Positions 7,289 to 16,490 are shown, counted from the stretch's first letter. The stretch: DNA of 64,000 bases from Diaphorobacter sp. HDW4B (GCF_011305535.1 NZ_CP049906.1:310001-374000), one strand, 5' to 3'. Numbers and translations: made by a program. Notes: generated from the sequence alone by a model not told the origin.

Positions 7289-9766
7289 ATGGATGTATCC
7301 AACGTAATGAACGACGACATGCCGGTCGTTGCCGATATCTCGGCCTTCGACAAGCGATCCGGCAACCGTCTGGAGAGGCTGATCTTCAACAACCGCGCAT
7401 GGGTGTTGCTGGTCTGCCTGTTGCTGACAGCCTTCTTTGCCGTGCAGTTGCGCGGGCTGGAGCTGAGCGCCAGCTTCGAGAAGATGCTGCCGCAGTCGCA
7501 CCCTTATATCCAGAACTACCTGGCCAACCGGGGCGAGCTGCGCGGCCTCGGAGATTCGGTGCGCATCGTGGTCGAGAACCCCAAGGGTGACGTGTTCGAC
7601 AAGGCGTTTCTGGAGCGCTTCGGAAAGCTCAACGATGAGGTGTTTCTGCTGCCCGGTGTGGACCGTGCGTGGATGCGCTCGATCTGGTCGCCCGTGGTGC
7701 GCTGGACGGAGGTGACGGAGGAAGGCTTCTCCGGTGGTCCCGTGCTGCCCGAGCGCTTCGACGGGTCGCCCGCCGCGATGGATGCGCTGCGCCTGAACAT
7801 CGCGCGCGCAGGCATCGTCGGCAGTCTGGTGGCCGAAGACTATCGCTCCATCGCGATTGTGGTTCCGCTGCTTCCGCAGACCGAAGGCGACAAGGCCAAG
7901 GCGGGCTACAAGGATTTCTGGGAAGGTGTGAAGAAGCTGCGCAGCAAATATGAGATCGCCGAGGCAGGACAGCCCGAGATGACGGTGCGCGTGACGGGCT
8001 TTGCGGCGCTCGCGGGCACGCTGATCGACGGACTCGGCCAGGTGATGTGGTTCTTTGTGGCCGCCACGATTGTGGCGACGGTCATCATCTTTCTGTTCAC
8101 GCGTTGTTTGCGCAGCACGGCGCTGGTGCTGGGTTGCTCTTTGATCGCGGTGGTGTGGCAGCTTGGCCTGATCGTGCTGCTGGGCTACGGCCTCGACCCG
8201 TTCTCGATGCTGGTGCCGTTTCTGGTGTTCGCCATTGGCGTGAGCCATGGAGCGCAGAAGATGAACGGTGTGATGCAGGACGTCGGGCGCGGTACGCACC
8301 GTCTGGTCGCCGCACGCTACACCTTCCGCCGCCTGTTTCTGGCCGGGCTGACCGCGCTGGTGGCCGATGCCGTGGGCTTTGCCGTGCTGATGATCATCGA
8401 CATTCCCGTGATCCGGGAACTCGCGATGGGTGCGAGTCTGGGTGTGGCGGTGCTGGTGTTCACCAATCTGATTCTGCTGCCGGTGCTGCTGTCGTACACC
8501 GGCGTGAGCCTCAAGGCCGCGCGCCGCAGCCTGAAGGAAGATGCGGAAGAGGGCGCTGGTCACGGCCTGATGGGCCATGTCTGGGCGTTTCTCGACAAGT
8601 TCACCGAGCGCGGCTGGGCGAGCGTTGCCGTGCTGGCCGCCGTGGCGCTGGGTGTGGCGGGCTTCGTGATCAGCAAGGATGTGCAGGTGGGCGATCTGGA
8701 TGCAGGCGCGCCGGAGCTGCGTGCCGATTCGCGCTACAACAAGGATCTGGCCTACATCACCTCGCACTATGGAGTATCGAGCGACGTGTTCGCCGTGATC
8801 GTCAAGACGCCGCAGGACCAGTGCGGCACCTATGAAACGCTGACGGAAGTGGATCGCTTGGCCACGGCCTTGAGCGCCGTGCCCGGCGTGCAACGCACCG
8901 CCTCGCTGGCGGACACCATCCGCAGCTACATGGCGGGCAGCTACGAAGGCAATCCCAAGTGGCTGACGCTCGGGGCGGATCAACGCGTGATCGACACGCA
9001 GATCACGGCTGCGGCAGGTTGGAATTCCGAGTTTCTGAACACCTCGTGCTCGGTCACTCCGGTGCTGGCCTTTCTGTCCGATCACAAGGCCGAGACGCTG
9101 AACCGCGTGGTGGCCGCAGCCAACGCATTCGCTGCCGAACATGGCACGCCGGATCGCCAGTTCCTGCTGGCCGCTGGCAATTCGGGCGTGGATGCCGCCA
9201 CCAACATCGTCGTGCGTGAAGCCAACACCATGATGCTGCTGTATGTCTATGCCGCCGTCGTCGTGCTCTGCGCCATCACCTTCCGCAACTGGCGCGCCGT
9301 GGTGATTGCCGTGCTGCCGCTGGTGCTCACCTCGATTCTGGCCGAGGCGCTGATGGTCAAGCTCGGCATCGGCATCAAGGTGGCGACGCTGCCGGTGGTG
9401 GCGCTGGGCGTGGGCATCGGTGTGGATTACGCGCTCTATCTGCTCAGCGTGCAACTGGCCCGCCAACGCGCTGGCTACAGCCTGGCCGATGCGTATCGCC
9501 AGGCGGTCGCGTTCACCGGCAAGGTCGTGGGCCTGGTGGGTGTGACGCTGGCTGCCGGCGTGGTGACCTGGGCCTGGTCGCCCATCAAGTTCCAGGCGGA
9601 CATGGGGATCATGCTGACCTTCATGTTCGTCTTCAACATGATCGGCGCGCTCGTGCTGATTCCTGCGCTCTCTCATTTCCTGCTGCCGCGTGTGGGGCAG
9701 GCAACGCAACGCCAAGAAAAACCGTCCGCCTTCGTCATGAAGGCCCAAGAAAAGGAGTACGTATGA
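7289..9766 (+). CDS. RND superfamily / MMPL-type transporter
   Basis: The 825-residue inner-membrane protein has the duplicated MMPL/sterol-sensing layout: one helix near residue 35, a large periplasmic loop, a helix bundle around residues 245-400, a second periplasmic loop and a second bundle from about 640 to 800. Motifs such as GVSHGAQKMNG and GVGIGVDYALYL fit the hydrophobe-transporting branch rather than the AcrB multidrug branch (about 1,050 residues). No adaptor or TolC gene is adjacent; the YCF48 propeller and DUF1302/DUF1329 proteins are likely partners. The direction of transport, uptake or export, cannot be told. Its stop overlaps the next gene by ATGA. Confidence 0.88.
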   Translation: MDVSNVMNDDMPVVADISAFDKRSGNRLERLIFNNRAWVLLVCLLLTAFFAVQLRGLELSASFEKMLPQSHPYIQNYLANRGELRGLGDSVRIVVENPKGDVFDKAFLERFGKLNDEVFLLPGVDRAWMRSIWSPVVRWTEVTEEGFSGGPVLPERFDGSPAAMDALRLNIARAGIVGSLVAEDYRSIAIVVPLLPQTEGDKAKAGYKDFWEGVKKLRSKYEIAEAGQPEMTVRVTGFAALAGTLIDGLGQVMWFFVAATIVATVIIFLFTRCLRSTALVLGCSLIAVVWQLGLIVLLGYGLDPFSMLVPFLVFAIGVSHGAQKMNGVMQDVGRGTHRLVAARYTFRRLFLAGLTALVADAVGFAVLMIIDIPVIRELAMGASLGVAVLVFTNLILLPVLLSYTGVSLKAARRSLKEDAEEGAGHGLMGHVWAFLDKFTERGWASVAVLAAVALGVAGFVISKDVQVGDLDAGAPELRADSRYNKDLAYITSHYGVSSDVFAVIVKTPQDQCGTYETLTEVDRLATALSAVPGVQRTASLADTIRSYMAGSYEGNPKWLTLGADQRVIDTQITAAAGWNSEFLNTSCSVTPVLAFLSDHKAETLNRVVAAANAFAAEHGTPDRQFLLAAGNSGVDAATNIVVREANTMMLLYVYAAVVVLCAITFRNWRAVVIAVLPLVLTSILAEALMVKLGIGIKVATLPVVALGVGIGVDYALYLLSVQLARQRAGYSLADAYRQAVAFTGKVVGLVGVTLAAGVVTWAWSPIKFQADMGIMLTFMFVFNMIGALVLIPALSHFLLPRVGQATQRQEKPSAFVMKAQEKEYV

Positions 9767-10752
9767 CATCCCTGTCACCGCAACCCGATGGCAAGACGCT
9801 GGTAGAGATCTACCGACGCGCCACGCTGATCAAGCAGAGCGACGAGCGCTTTCGCTCGGTCATCAAGTTGGGCAAGCTGGTCATGCCTTACTACTCGCCG
9901 CGCGGTCAGGAAATCATTCCGTCCGCCACGTCCGTGCACTTGAACGACGAAGACACCATCTGCACGATCTACCGAGGCATTCACGACATGCTGGCCAAGG
10001 GCGTGGAGCCCAAACAGCTGTGGGCGGAACTGGCCGGAAAGATCACCGGCACCTCCAAAGGCAAGGGCGGTCCCATGCACGTGACCGACCCGTCGCACGG
10101 CGTGATGGTGACCACCGGCATCGTCGGCAGCAGCATGCCGATTGCCAACGGTTTGGCGCTTGCGGCGCAGGTGCGTGGCACCAAGGCCGTGTCGATTGCG
10201 TACTTCGGCGATGGCGCGAGCAACATCGGCGCGTTCCATGAAGCGCTGAATCTCGCGTCGGTCTGGAAACTGCCGGTGATCTTCATCTGCCAGAACAACC
10301 GTTATGCCGAACACACGCGCTATGCGGATGGCACTTCCGTGGCCCGCATCGCGGACCGCGCCGCTTCGTATTCCATGCCCGGCGTGCATGTGGATGGCAA
10401 CGATCCGGTGGCCATGTGGAAGGCCGCAGGCGAAGCGGTCGCACGCGCCCGTGCCGGTGAAGGCCCGACGCTGATCGAGGCGATGACCTACCGCTTCCAC
10501 GGCCATATCTTCGGCGATGCGGATGCCTACATGGACAAGGCCGAAAAGAAGACTGCGATGGAACGCGACCCGGTGCCGATTCTGCGTGCCAGCCTGATTG
10601 CAGACGGTCATGCCACCGAAGCCGAGCTGACCGCCATGGAAACGGCCATCGACGCCGAAATCGATGCAGCGCTTGCGTTTGCGCTGGAAAGTCCTTACCC
10701 CGAAGTGGCCGAACTGCGCCGCGATGTCTATGCAGAGGAGCTGCCAGCATGA
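9763..10752 (+). CDS. thiamine-diphosphate 2-oxoacid/acetoin dehydrogenase E1 alpha subunit
   Basis: The 329-residue protein carries the TPP/Mg motif GDGASNIGAFHEALNLAS beginning near residue 149 and ending in CQNN, and the E1 alpha fold of acetoin/branched-chain/pyruvate dehydrogenases (compare AcoA). It would decarboxylate a 2-oxo acid or cleave an acyloin and pass the acyl group to lipoyl-E2. AAAAGGAG precedes the ATG, which overlaps the RND stop; its own stop overlaps the E1 beta gene by ATGA. Its place inside a hydrophobe-catabolism operon suggests a pathway-specific substrate rather than central pyruvate metabolism. Confidence 0.88.
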   Translation: MTSLSPQPDGKTLVEIYRRATLIKQSDERFRSVIKLGKLVMPYYSPRGQEIIPSATSVHLNDEDTICTIYRGIHDMLAKGVEPKQLWAELAGKITGTSKGKGGPMHVTDPSHGVMVTTGIVGSSMPIANGLALAAQVRGTKAVSIAYFGDGASNIGAFHEALNLASVWKLPVIFICQNNRYAEHTRYADGTSVARIADRAASYSMPGVHVDGNDPVAMWKAAGEAVARARAGEGPTLIEAMTYRFHGHIFGDADAYMDKAEKKTAMERDPVPILRASLIADGHATEAELTAMETAIDAEIDAALAFALESPYPEVAELRRDVYAEELPA

Positions 10753-11735
10753 GTGCCAACATCAACTTGATCCAAGCCGTCAACCTGGCGCTTGATGACG
10801 CATTGGCATCCGACCCGAACGTGATGGTGTTCGGCGAAGACGTGGCCGATCCCCAGGAAGGCGGCGTGATGGGCGTGACCAAGGGGCTGTCCACCAAGCA
10901 TGGCAACGTGCGCGTGCGCTCCACCCCGATTGCCGAACAGGCCATCATCGGCGCTGCGATCGGCGCGTCGATTGCGGGCATCAAGCCGGTGGCGGAAATC
11001 ATGCTCATGAACTTCACCACCGTGGCGATGGACATGATCGTCAACCATGCGGCCAAGCTGCGCTTCATGTCCGGCGGCCAGACTCATGTGCCCATCGTGA
11101 TCCGCACCATGACGGGCGCGGGCTTCAGCACCGGCGGCCAGCATGCCGATTTTCTGGAGTCGTGGTTTGCCCATACCGCCGGTCTGAAGGTGGTGATTCC
11201 TTCGACCCCGGCGGACGCCTATGGCCTGATGCTCTCGTGCATCGACGATCCCGATCCATGCATCTTCGTGGAGAACATGCCGCTGTACTGGACCAATGGC
11301 GAAGCACCCGAGCGCCATGTCCGCATTCCGCTGGGCAAGGCCAAGATGGTGCGCGAAGGCAGTGATGTGACCATCATCACCTACGCACGTCAGGTGTTCG
11401 ATGCGCTGGCCGTGGCGGAAAAGTTCGCCAAGGAAGGCAAGAGCGTGGAAGTGATCGATCTGCGCACGATTTCGCCGCTCGACGAAGAGGCGATTCTGGC
11501 CTCGGTCGGCAAGACGCGCCGCGCCGTCGTCGTGCACGAGGCAGTGAAGAACTGCGGCGTGGGTGCCGAGGTGTCCTCGCGCATTCACGAGTCGCTCTAC
11601 GCCAAGCTGCTGGCACCCGTGCAGCGCGTGGGTGCAGCGTTCTGCCCGGTGCCGTTTTCCAAGCCGCTCGAAACCGCGTTCGTGCCGACCCAGGACGCCA
11701 TCGAGGCCGCGGTGCGTCGCACGCTGGCCGCCTAA
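10749..11735 (+). CDS. thiamine-diphosphate dehydrogenase E1 beta subunit
   Basis: A 328-residue transketolase-like subunit with motifs such as FGEDVADPQEGGVMG, STPIAEQAIIGAAIG and IDLRTISPLDEEAI, which place it with the AcoB/PdhB/BkdB E1 beta proteins. It pairs with E1 alpha to form the alpha2-beta2 heterotetramer whose active site lies between subunits. Translation is coupled to E1 alpha by a 4-bp overlap. A 36-bp gap then leads to the free lipoyl protein. Confidence 0.9.
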   Translation: MSANINLIQAVNLALDDALASDPNVMVFGEDVADPQEGGVMGVTKGLSTKHGNVRVRSTPIAEQAIIGAAIGASIAGIKPVAEIMLMNFTTVAMDMIVNHAAKLRFMSGGQTHVPIVIRTMTGAGFSTGGQHADFLESWFAHTAGLKVVIPSTPADAYGLMLSCIDDPDPCIFVENMPLYWTNGEAPERHVRIPLGKAKMVREGSDVTIITYARQVFDALAVAEKFAKEGKSVEVIDLRTISPLDEEAILASVGKTRRAVVVHEAVKNCGVGAEVSSRIHESLYAKLLAPVQRVGAAFCPVPFSKPLETAFVPTQDAIEAAVRRTLAA

Positions 11736-11771
11736 TCCGCGTCATCCCGTTTTCAATCCGAGAGTTTTGCT

Positions 11772-12002
11772 ATGTCTACACAGATTCTGTTCCCGAAGAT
11801 CGGGTTTTCGATGGAAGAGGGCACATTGGCCGAATGGCTGGTAAGCGATGGCGCGACGGTGAGCGAAGGCCAGCCGCTGTATGTGCTGGAGAGCGACAAG
11901 TCGGCGCAGGAGATCGAGTCGCCCGGCTCGGGCGTGGTGAAGATCACGGCCACGGTGGGCGAGGTCTACAAGGTCGGCGACGTGCTCGGCGAGATCGCCT
12001 GA
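11772..12002 (+). CDS. free-standing lipoyl domain protein
   Basis: At 76 residues this is one complete lipoyl/biotinyl hammerhead domain and nothing else: FPKIGFSMEEGTLAEW near the N-terminus, the lipoylation site ESDKS with Lys43, and the closing repeat GEVYKVGDVLGEIA. In most organisms this domain is the N-terminus of the E2 acyltransferase. Here it is a separate gene five bases upstream of the E2 core gene, so it must shuttle the acyl group between E1 and E2 as a mobile carrier, much as GcvH does in glycine cleavage. Confidence 0.9.
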   Translation: MSTQILFPKIGFSMEEGTLAEWLVSDGATVSEGQPLYVLESDKSAQEIESPGSGVVKITATVGEVYKVGDVLGEIA

Positions 12003-12006
12003 CGCC

Positions 12007-12756
12007 ATGGGGGATTTGAATCACCCCGCGCCTGCTGCACCCATGCCGCAGGCGCCATGGCCCGATGTGGACTTCAGCCAGTTCGGCGAAGTGGGCGAGA
12101 CGCTGCCGCTGTCGCGCATCCAGAAGCTCACAGCCAGCTATCTGTCGCGCAACTGGTCCGTGATCCCGCATGTCACTCACCATGACGAGGCGGACATCAC
12201 CGATCTGGAACTGCGCCGCAAGCAAGAAGGCGAAGCGGCTGGGCGCAAGCTCACGCTGACGCCCTACCTCATGAAGGCGCTGGCCGAGCTGCTGGCCAAG
12301 TACCCGCAATTCAACGCGTCGCTCGATGCCAGTGGCCAGCAACTGGTCTTCAAGAAGTACTTTCACGTCGGCATGGCGGTGGACACGCCCAACGGTCTGG
12401 TCGTTGCCGTGCTGCGCGACTGTGATCGCAAGAACGTTCCCGAGCTGGCGCAGGAGATCGAAGACCTCGCCGCCAAGGCCAAAGGCCGGGGCCTGCCGAT
12501 GAAGGACATGGTGGGCGGCTGCATCACCATTTCATCGCTCGGCCATATCGGCGGAACGGCGTTCACGCCCATCGTGAATGCACCCGAGGTGGCGATTCTC
12601 GGTGTGACCCGTGCGCAGTGGAAGCCGCGACGCGGCAAGGACGATGCAGTGGAGTGGCGATTGATGCTGCCACTCTCGCTCAGCTACGACCATCGCGTGA
12701 TCAACGGTGCGGATGCGGCGCGCTTCACGGCCGATCTGGCGCGTTTGCTCGCCTGA
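12007..12756 (+). CDS. 2-oxoacid dehydrogenase E2 acyltransferase core (no lipoyl or E3-binding domain)
   Basis: The 249-residue protein is the catalytic core of dihydrolipoamide acyltransferases: LSRIQKLTASYLSRNW, IPHVTHHDEADITDLE, and the active-site block SYDHRVINGADAARF at the C-terminus with His229. Asn replaces the more usual Asp in DHRxxDG, a change also known in some pyruvate-dehydrogenase E2 proteins. Only about 30 residues precede the core, so the lipoyl domain is on the preceding gene and the peripheral-subunit-binding domain that would dock E3 is missing. No E3 gene is in the window; a housekeeping lipoamide dehydrogenase presumably serves. Confidence 0.88.
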   Translation: MGDLNHPAPAAPMPQAPWPDVDFSQFGEVGETLPLSRIQKLTASYLSRNWSVIPHVTHHDEADITDLELRRKQEGEAAGRKLTLTPYLMKALAELLAKYPQFNASLDASGQQLVFKKYFHVGMAVDTPNGLVVAVLRDCDRKNVPELAQEIEDLAAKAKGRGLPMKDMVGGCITISSLGHIGGTAFTPIVNAPEVAILGVTRAQWKPRRGKDDAVEWRLMLPLSLSYDHRVINGADAARFTADLARLLA

Positions 12757-12777
12757 GCCTTTGGCTGACACGTGAGC

Positions 12778-13479
12778 ATGTACGACCCCGTCTCCACCCT
12801 GCAGCATATCGACCGGCACTGGCAGGTGGTGGTTGGCCTCTGTCTGGTGGCGTTGATCTTCAACTACGCCTACTTCGGCGAGGCGCTGCGGCTGGGCTTT
12901 CGCCACCGCACCTACAGCATGCCGGCGTTGGTCACGCTGGTGTTCCTGCCGCACGACATCAGCTATCTGCTGCAGTACGACAAGTGGTTCAACGGCTACG
13001 ACCATTGGTTCTGCAAGCTCTGGTGGGTGGCGCTGATCTTCACTTCGGCACTCGAAGCGTTGTTCTTCTGGCAGCTTCTGCGGTATGGCCGCGAGGAAAT
13101 CCTGCCGCAATTGCGCCAGAGCACCTATGTGGCCGTGATGTGGCTGGCCTTGCTTGCGAGCGCCCTGGCATGGTGGACTTTGAAGCAGGCGCTGCAGGAC
13201 GACCTGTATCTCTTCTCGTTCGGCTGGACGCTGTTCTGGGGCGCGCCACTGGCCATTCCCATGATGCTGCGGCGTGGCTCCACCTCTGGTCAGTCGCGCT
13301 GGATGTGGATCAGCTACATGCTGATGGCGGTGTTCTATTGGGCCGCAACAGCCTGGATGGACCCATATTTCCGCTCGGCTGGCTGGTGGACCGTGCTCGC
13401 GCTGGCCTTGGGCTTTGCCGCCGCCAACCTCTGGTGCATTGCGCGCCTTGCACCGGTGCAGACGGCAATGCCCCGTTGA
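12778..13479 (+). CDS. polytopic membrane protein, HD/E family, copy 1
   Basis: A 233-residue, very hydrophobic protein with about seven transmembrane stretches. It is homologous to the product of 15,664-16,386 and distantly to that of 52,650-53,387. Shared landmarks are a membrane-embedded His-Asp (residues 59-60), a YDHW motif (74-77) and a Glu 34 residues after the HD (93, in TSALEALFF). The conserved charged residues inside membrane segments suggest catalysis or ion/substrate handling rather than a scaffold. The function is not recognised; small integral-membrane terpene cyclases of the Pyr4 type have similar size and acidic intramembrane residues, but no specific motif match is claimed. 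ATG 12778 is preferred to GTG 12772 because it aligns with the paralogue. Confidence 0.7.
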   Translation: MYDPVSTLQHIDRHWQVVVGLCLVALIFNYAYFGEALRLGFRHRTYSMPALVTLVFLPHDISYLLQYDKWFNGYDHWFCKLWWVALIFTSALEALFFWQLLRYGREEILPQLRQSTYVAVMWLALLASALAWWTLKQALQDDLYLFSFGWTLFWGAPLAIPMMLRRGSTSGQSRWMWISYMLMAVFYWAATAWMDPYFRSAGWWTVLALALGFAAANLWCIARLAPVQTAMPR

Positions 13480-13503
13480 TCCACAAAAACAATGGAGACA
13501 AGC

Positions 13504-14559
13504 ATGAACCTACCTTTCAAGATCGAAGACATCACGGCCGATTGGCTGAGCCAAGCGTTGTCGACCCGCACACCGGGCACGCGCGTCACCGATGTGCAGA
13601 TCACCCGCGTCATCCCCGGCACCACCACCAAGATTCTGCTGCGCGCAAGCTATGCAGACGGCGTGAAGGCCGATGGTCCGCCACAAGCGCTATGCGTGAA
13701 GGGTGGATTCGACGATGCGCTTCGCCCGCTGGTGGGGGATGCCTATATTGCAGAGGCCAATTTTTTCAACTACGTGGCACCGCAGTTGAATGCGCCACTG
13801 CCGCGTTGCTGGTATGCGGGTGCCGATGTGCAGCGGCTGCAGGGCATCGTGATTCTGGATGACCTGAGCGCTGTCGGCGTCACGTTCGGCGAGCCGACCC
13901 GGGCGTGGACCCCTGACCAGGTCGCCGCGGGTCTGGAGCTGCAGGCGCGCTGGCACGCCCAGACCTGGGGAGAAACGCCGGAGCGATTTCCGTGGCTGCA
14001 TGTGGGCAGTTGGGTTCGCAATCCGGCCAAGCAGCTGCTGGGCGAAGGCAACTGGAACCGGGCCTTCTCCGACAGTGCGCTGGTGCAGAAAATTCCGACT
14101 GCGCTGCAGAACCGCGAGCGCGTGGAAAACGCGTTTCAGACCATGTGGCGTGACGACGATGCGTTTGGCATTCCCTGCCTGAACCATTGCGACCCGCACA
14201 TCGGGAACACCTATTTCAACGTCGATGGAAAGCCGGGCTTTCTGGACTGGCAGTCCGCATCGCTGGCCCCGGCGATGGACGACGTGAGCTACTTTCTGGC
14301 GGGTGCCTTGACTCCGGAGGACCGACGCGCCCATGAGCGCCAACTGCTGGGTCACTATGTCGATGCATTGGGTTCGCATCTGGGCAGCAAGGTGGACTTC
14401 GATGCAATGTGGCTGGACTACCGACGCCATCTGATGCACGGTTTCATCTGGAGCGTGGTGCCTGCCGACATGCAGCAACCGGAAAACTCGGCGGCCATGA
14501 TCGAGCGCTACGTGGCCGCCATCGAAGACCTGGACACGCTGGTCGCACTCAAGTGCTGA
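13504..14559 (+). CDS. APH-fold phosphotransferase (kinase), copy 1
   Basis: A 351-residue aminoglycoside-phosphotransferase-fold protein. The catalytic loop is HCDPHIGN (His229, Asp231, Asn236) followed by the metal-binding FLDW motif; AGAL and DYRRHLMHG follow as in the related gene at 16,557. Despite the family name, drug resistance is unlikely: it sits between a polytopic membrane protein and a CrtC-like protein, 34 bp from the latter, in an operon of catabolic genes. It probably phosphorylates a hydroxyl group of a pathway intermediate using ATP. AATGGAGACAAGC precedes the ATG. Confidence 0.82.
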   Translation: MNLPFKIEDITADWLSQALSTRTPGTRVTDVQITRVIPGTTTKILLRASYADGVKADGPPQALCVKGGFDDALRPLVGDAYIAEANFFNYVAPQLNAPLPRCWYAGADVQRLQGIVILDDLSAVGVTFGEPTRAWTPDQVAAGLELQARWHAQTWGETPERFPWLHVGSWVRNPAKQLLGEGNWNRAFSDSALVQKIPTALQNRERVENAFQTMWRDDDAFGIPCLNHCDPHIGNTYFNVDGKPGFLDWQSASLAPAMDDVSYFLAGALTPEDRRAHERQLLGHYVDALGSHLGSKVDFDAMWLDYRRHLMHGFIWSVVPADMQQPENSAAMIERYVAAIEDLDTLVALKC

Positions 14560-14593
14560 AAACGGCCGTCATTCAAACTTCAAGGAGACACTT

Positions 14594-15565
14594 ATGGCAG
14601 TGAGCACGTCCGACGACTATTTTCACAAACGCCCGGACCACCCGTACTGGAACGAAAGCGGTTGGTTTTCGTTCATGCAGGAAGAGCGCGATCTGAGCGG
14701 CTGGATCTACTTCTACCACCGTCCCAGCATTGGCTATACCGTCGGCGGGATCTGTGCCTGGGACAACACTGGCAGCGAAAACTACGACTGCCTTTGCTAC
14801 GACTGGGGCGAGCCTTACCCGATGAAGCCGGACACCAACATGTTCGACTTCGAGATCGACAATGGCCTCAAGGTCAACATCATCGAGCCGCTCAAATCCT
14901 ACAAGTTCGGCTACCACGGTGCCAACGCCTATACCGCTGGCGGCTGCGAGCTGGACCTGACGTTCACCGCACCCATGCTGCCCCACGACGCGGGCATGCC
15001 GGGCGGCCTCGACGAATGGGGCAAGGGTCACTATGACCAGTCAGGCCGCATGAAGGGCACGCTGCAACTGGGCAAGGAGCGCATCGAGATCGACTGCGTC
15101 TCGCAGCGCGATCACTCCTGGGGCGTGCGCAAGCTCAACGGCAATCCGCGTGGCCAGATGATCTGGGCCATTGGCGAGAAGAGCAGCTTTCATGCGCTTG
15201 CCGTGAGCCGCCTGCCGATGGACAAGGACCCGGTGATCGGCACTGCCGAGGACGTGATCATCGGCTACTACCTGAAAGACGGGCTGTATGGCGACATCAC
15301 ACTTGGTTCCGGAACGATCAAGGTGGTGGAGCGAGATCCCACAGGTCGCCCCGTGCGCTATCTGCTGGAATGCACCGATTCGCTCGGCCGAAAGCTGGAG
15401 GCGGAAGGTCGCATCAAGAACATGCTGAACTGGCAAGGCTATTCCTGGCTGATGACCTACTGGTCGCTGGTGGAGTGGACATTCGACGGACAGACGGCCT
15501 ACGGCGAAGGGCAGGATTACTGGCCGCTGCAACAGTCGCGCCGCTTCATGCAGTCGTTGCGCTGA
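14594..15565 (+). CDS. CrtC/AttH-like lipocalin-fold protein (DUF7064/DUF7065-type), copy 1
   Basis: A soluble 323-residue beta-rich protein without a signal peptide. It belongs with the products of 17,646, 46,235 and 55,018, all sharing an R(D/T)xxW signature (here QRDHSWGVRK near residue 172) after a segment that reads as a beta strand (KERIEIDCVS). This arrangement resembles the double-lipocalin CrtC/AttH group, whose best-known member hydrates carotenoid double bonds, and the DUF7064/DUF7065 families; the assignment is from memory of patterns, not a search. It follows the kinase gene by 34 bp with an AAGGAGAC site, so it may act on the phosphorylated product. The reaction is unknown. Confidence 0.62.
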   Translation: MAVSTSDDYFHKRPDHPYWNESGWFSFMQEERDLSGWIYFYHRPSIGYTVGGICAWDNTGSENYDCLCYDWGEPYPMKPDTNMFDFEIDNGLKVNIIEPLKSYKFGYHGANAYTAGGCELDLTFTAPMLPHDAGMPGGLDEWGKGHYDQSGRMKGTLQLGKERIEIDCVSQRDHSWGVRKLNGNPRGQMIWAIGEKSSFHALAVSRLPMDKDPVIGTAEDVIIGYYLKDGLYGDITLGSGTIKVVERDPTGRPVRYLLECTDSLGRKLEAEGRIKNMLNWQGYSWLMTYWSLVEWTFDGQTAYGEGQDYWPLQQSRRFMQSLR

Positions 15566-15663
15566 TTGCGCTGATCGTCCTCGCATCGACGGCCCACTTG
15601 GCGCAAGCAAGGCTTGGGGGCTGTCGAGGCAAATGCAATGCTTCATCTTGAAGGGGCTGTGTC

Positions 15664-16386
15664 ATGACCTACGATCCGAATTTGATCTTCCAATCGCTGG
15701 ACCAACATGTCGTTGTGTTCATTGCCATCGGCAGTCTGGCGATGGTGTTCAACTACCTGTACTTCTACTTCGCGGCACAGGCTGCGCGGCGGGACAAGGT
15801 TCCTACGTTTCCGTTGGCCTGCACGACGATCTGGTTTGCGCATGACCTGTCGTTCGTGCTGATGTTCGATCAGTGGTTCAACGTGTACGACCATTGGTAC
15901 GTGAAGCTGTTCTGGGTCGCACTCATACCCACGACATTGATCGAGCTGGGCTACATCTACCAGACCTATCTGTACGGAAAGAAGGAAATTCTGCCAAACG
16001 GCTCCCAGAAGGCCTATCTCGCTTTTGTCGCGCTCTCCGTGCTTGCGGGGCTGGTGGGCTGGTACTCGTTGAAGCAGTTTCTGGACGATCCGATCTACGC
16101 CTACACATTTGGCTCGACCGGCTTCATGGCGCCGGTGTTCGTGCTGGCGAAGATGGCCCGGCGAGGAGACGCCAAAGGCCAGTCGGAAAAAGTATGGGCG
16201 GCCTATACGGCGATGCAACTGACCTGGTTCAGTTGCCCCATTCTGTTCTTCGGTCCGGCCTTCCGTGAACCGTGGTATCTCATCATGGCGGCCACCAGTG
16301 TCGCGGGCGGTTTGATCCTCACGGGTCTATGCATTCGCATGCGCAGACCGTCCACCAATGCGCATGGAGTTCTTGCAGGCAGTTGA
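15664..16386 (+). CDS. polytopic membrane protein, HD/E family, copy 2
   Basis: A 240-residue membrane protein with about seven hydrophobic segments, a clear paralogue of the product of 12,778-13,479: FNYLYF near the N-terminus, HD at 60-61, YDHW at 75-78 and Glu94 in TLIELGYIYQ match in order and spacing. It is the last gene of the operon, followed within 31 bases by a strong terminator. Two copies in one operon may form a heteromeric complex or act on two related intermediates. The function is not recognised. Confidence 0.7.
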   Translation: MTYDPNLIFQSLDQHVVVFIAIGSLAMVFNYLYFYFAAQAARRDKVPTFPLACTTIWFAHDLSFVLMFDQWFNVYDHWYVKLFWVALIPTTLIELGYIYQTYLYGKKEILPNGSQKAYLAFVALSVLAGLVGWYSLKQFLDDPIYAYTFGSTGFMAPVFVLAKMARRGDAKGQSEKVWAAYTAMQLTWFSCPILFFGPAFREPWYLIMAATSVAGGLILTGLCIRMRRPSTNAHGVLAGS

Positions 16387-16416
16387 TTTTCCTCTTTCAT
16401 TGCAAGCGCAGGGTTT

Positions 16417-16449
16417 GGGGCCGCAGGTGGTGACTGCGGCCCCTTTTTT
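16417..16449 (+). terminator. strong intrinsic terminator of the 6,114-16,386 operon
   Basis: GGGGCCGCAG and CTGCGGCCCC form a perfect 10-bp GC-rich stem with a 7-base loop, followed at once by six T residues. It marks the end of the YCF48-to-membrane-protein operon. Confidence 0.92.
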
Positions 16450-16490
16450 CGTCTGTCGAAAGCAGGGATTTGGGGCTTCAGGGTTTACGC

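Noticed and set aside
7235-9778. 847-codon open frame on the minus strand opposite the RND gene
   Set aside because: Its translation is His/Gln/Arg-rich without domains and mirrors the GC-rich third-position bias of the plus-strand RND gene, which has clear MMPL motifs.
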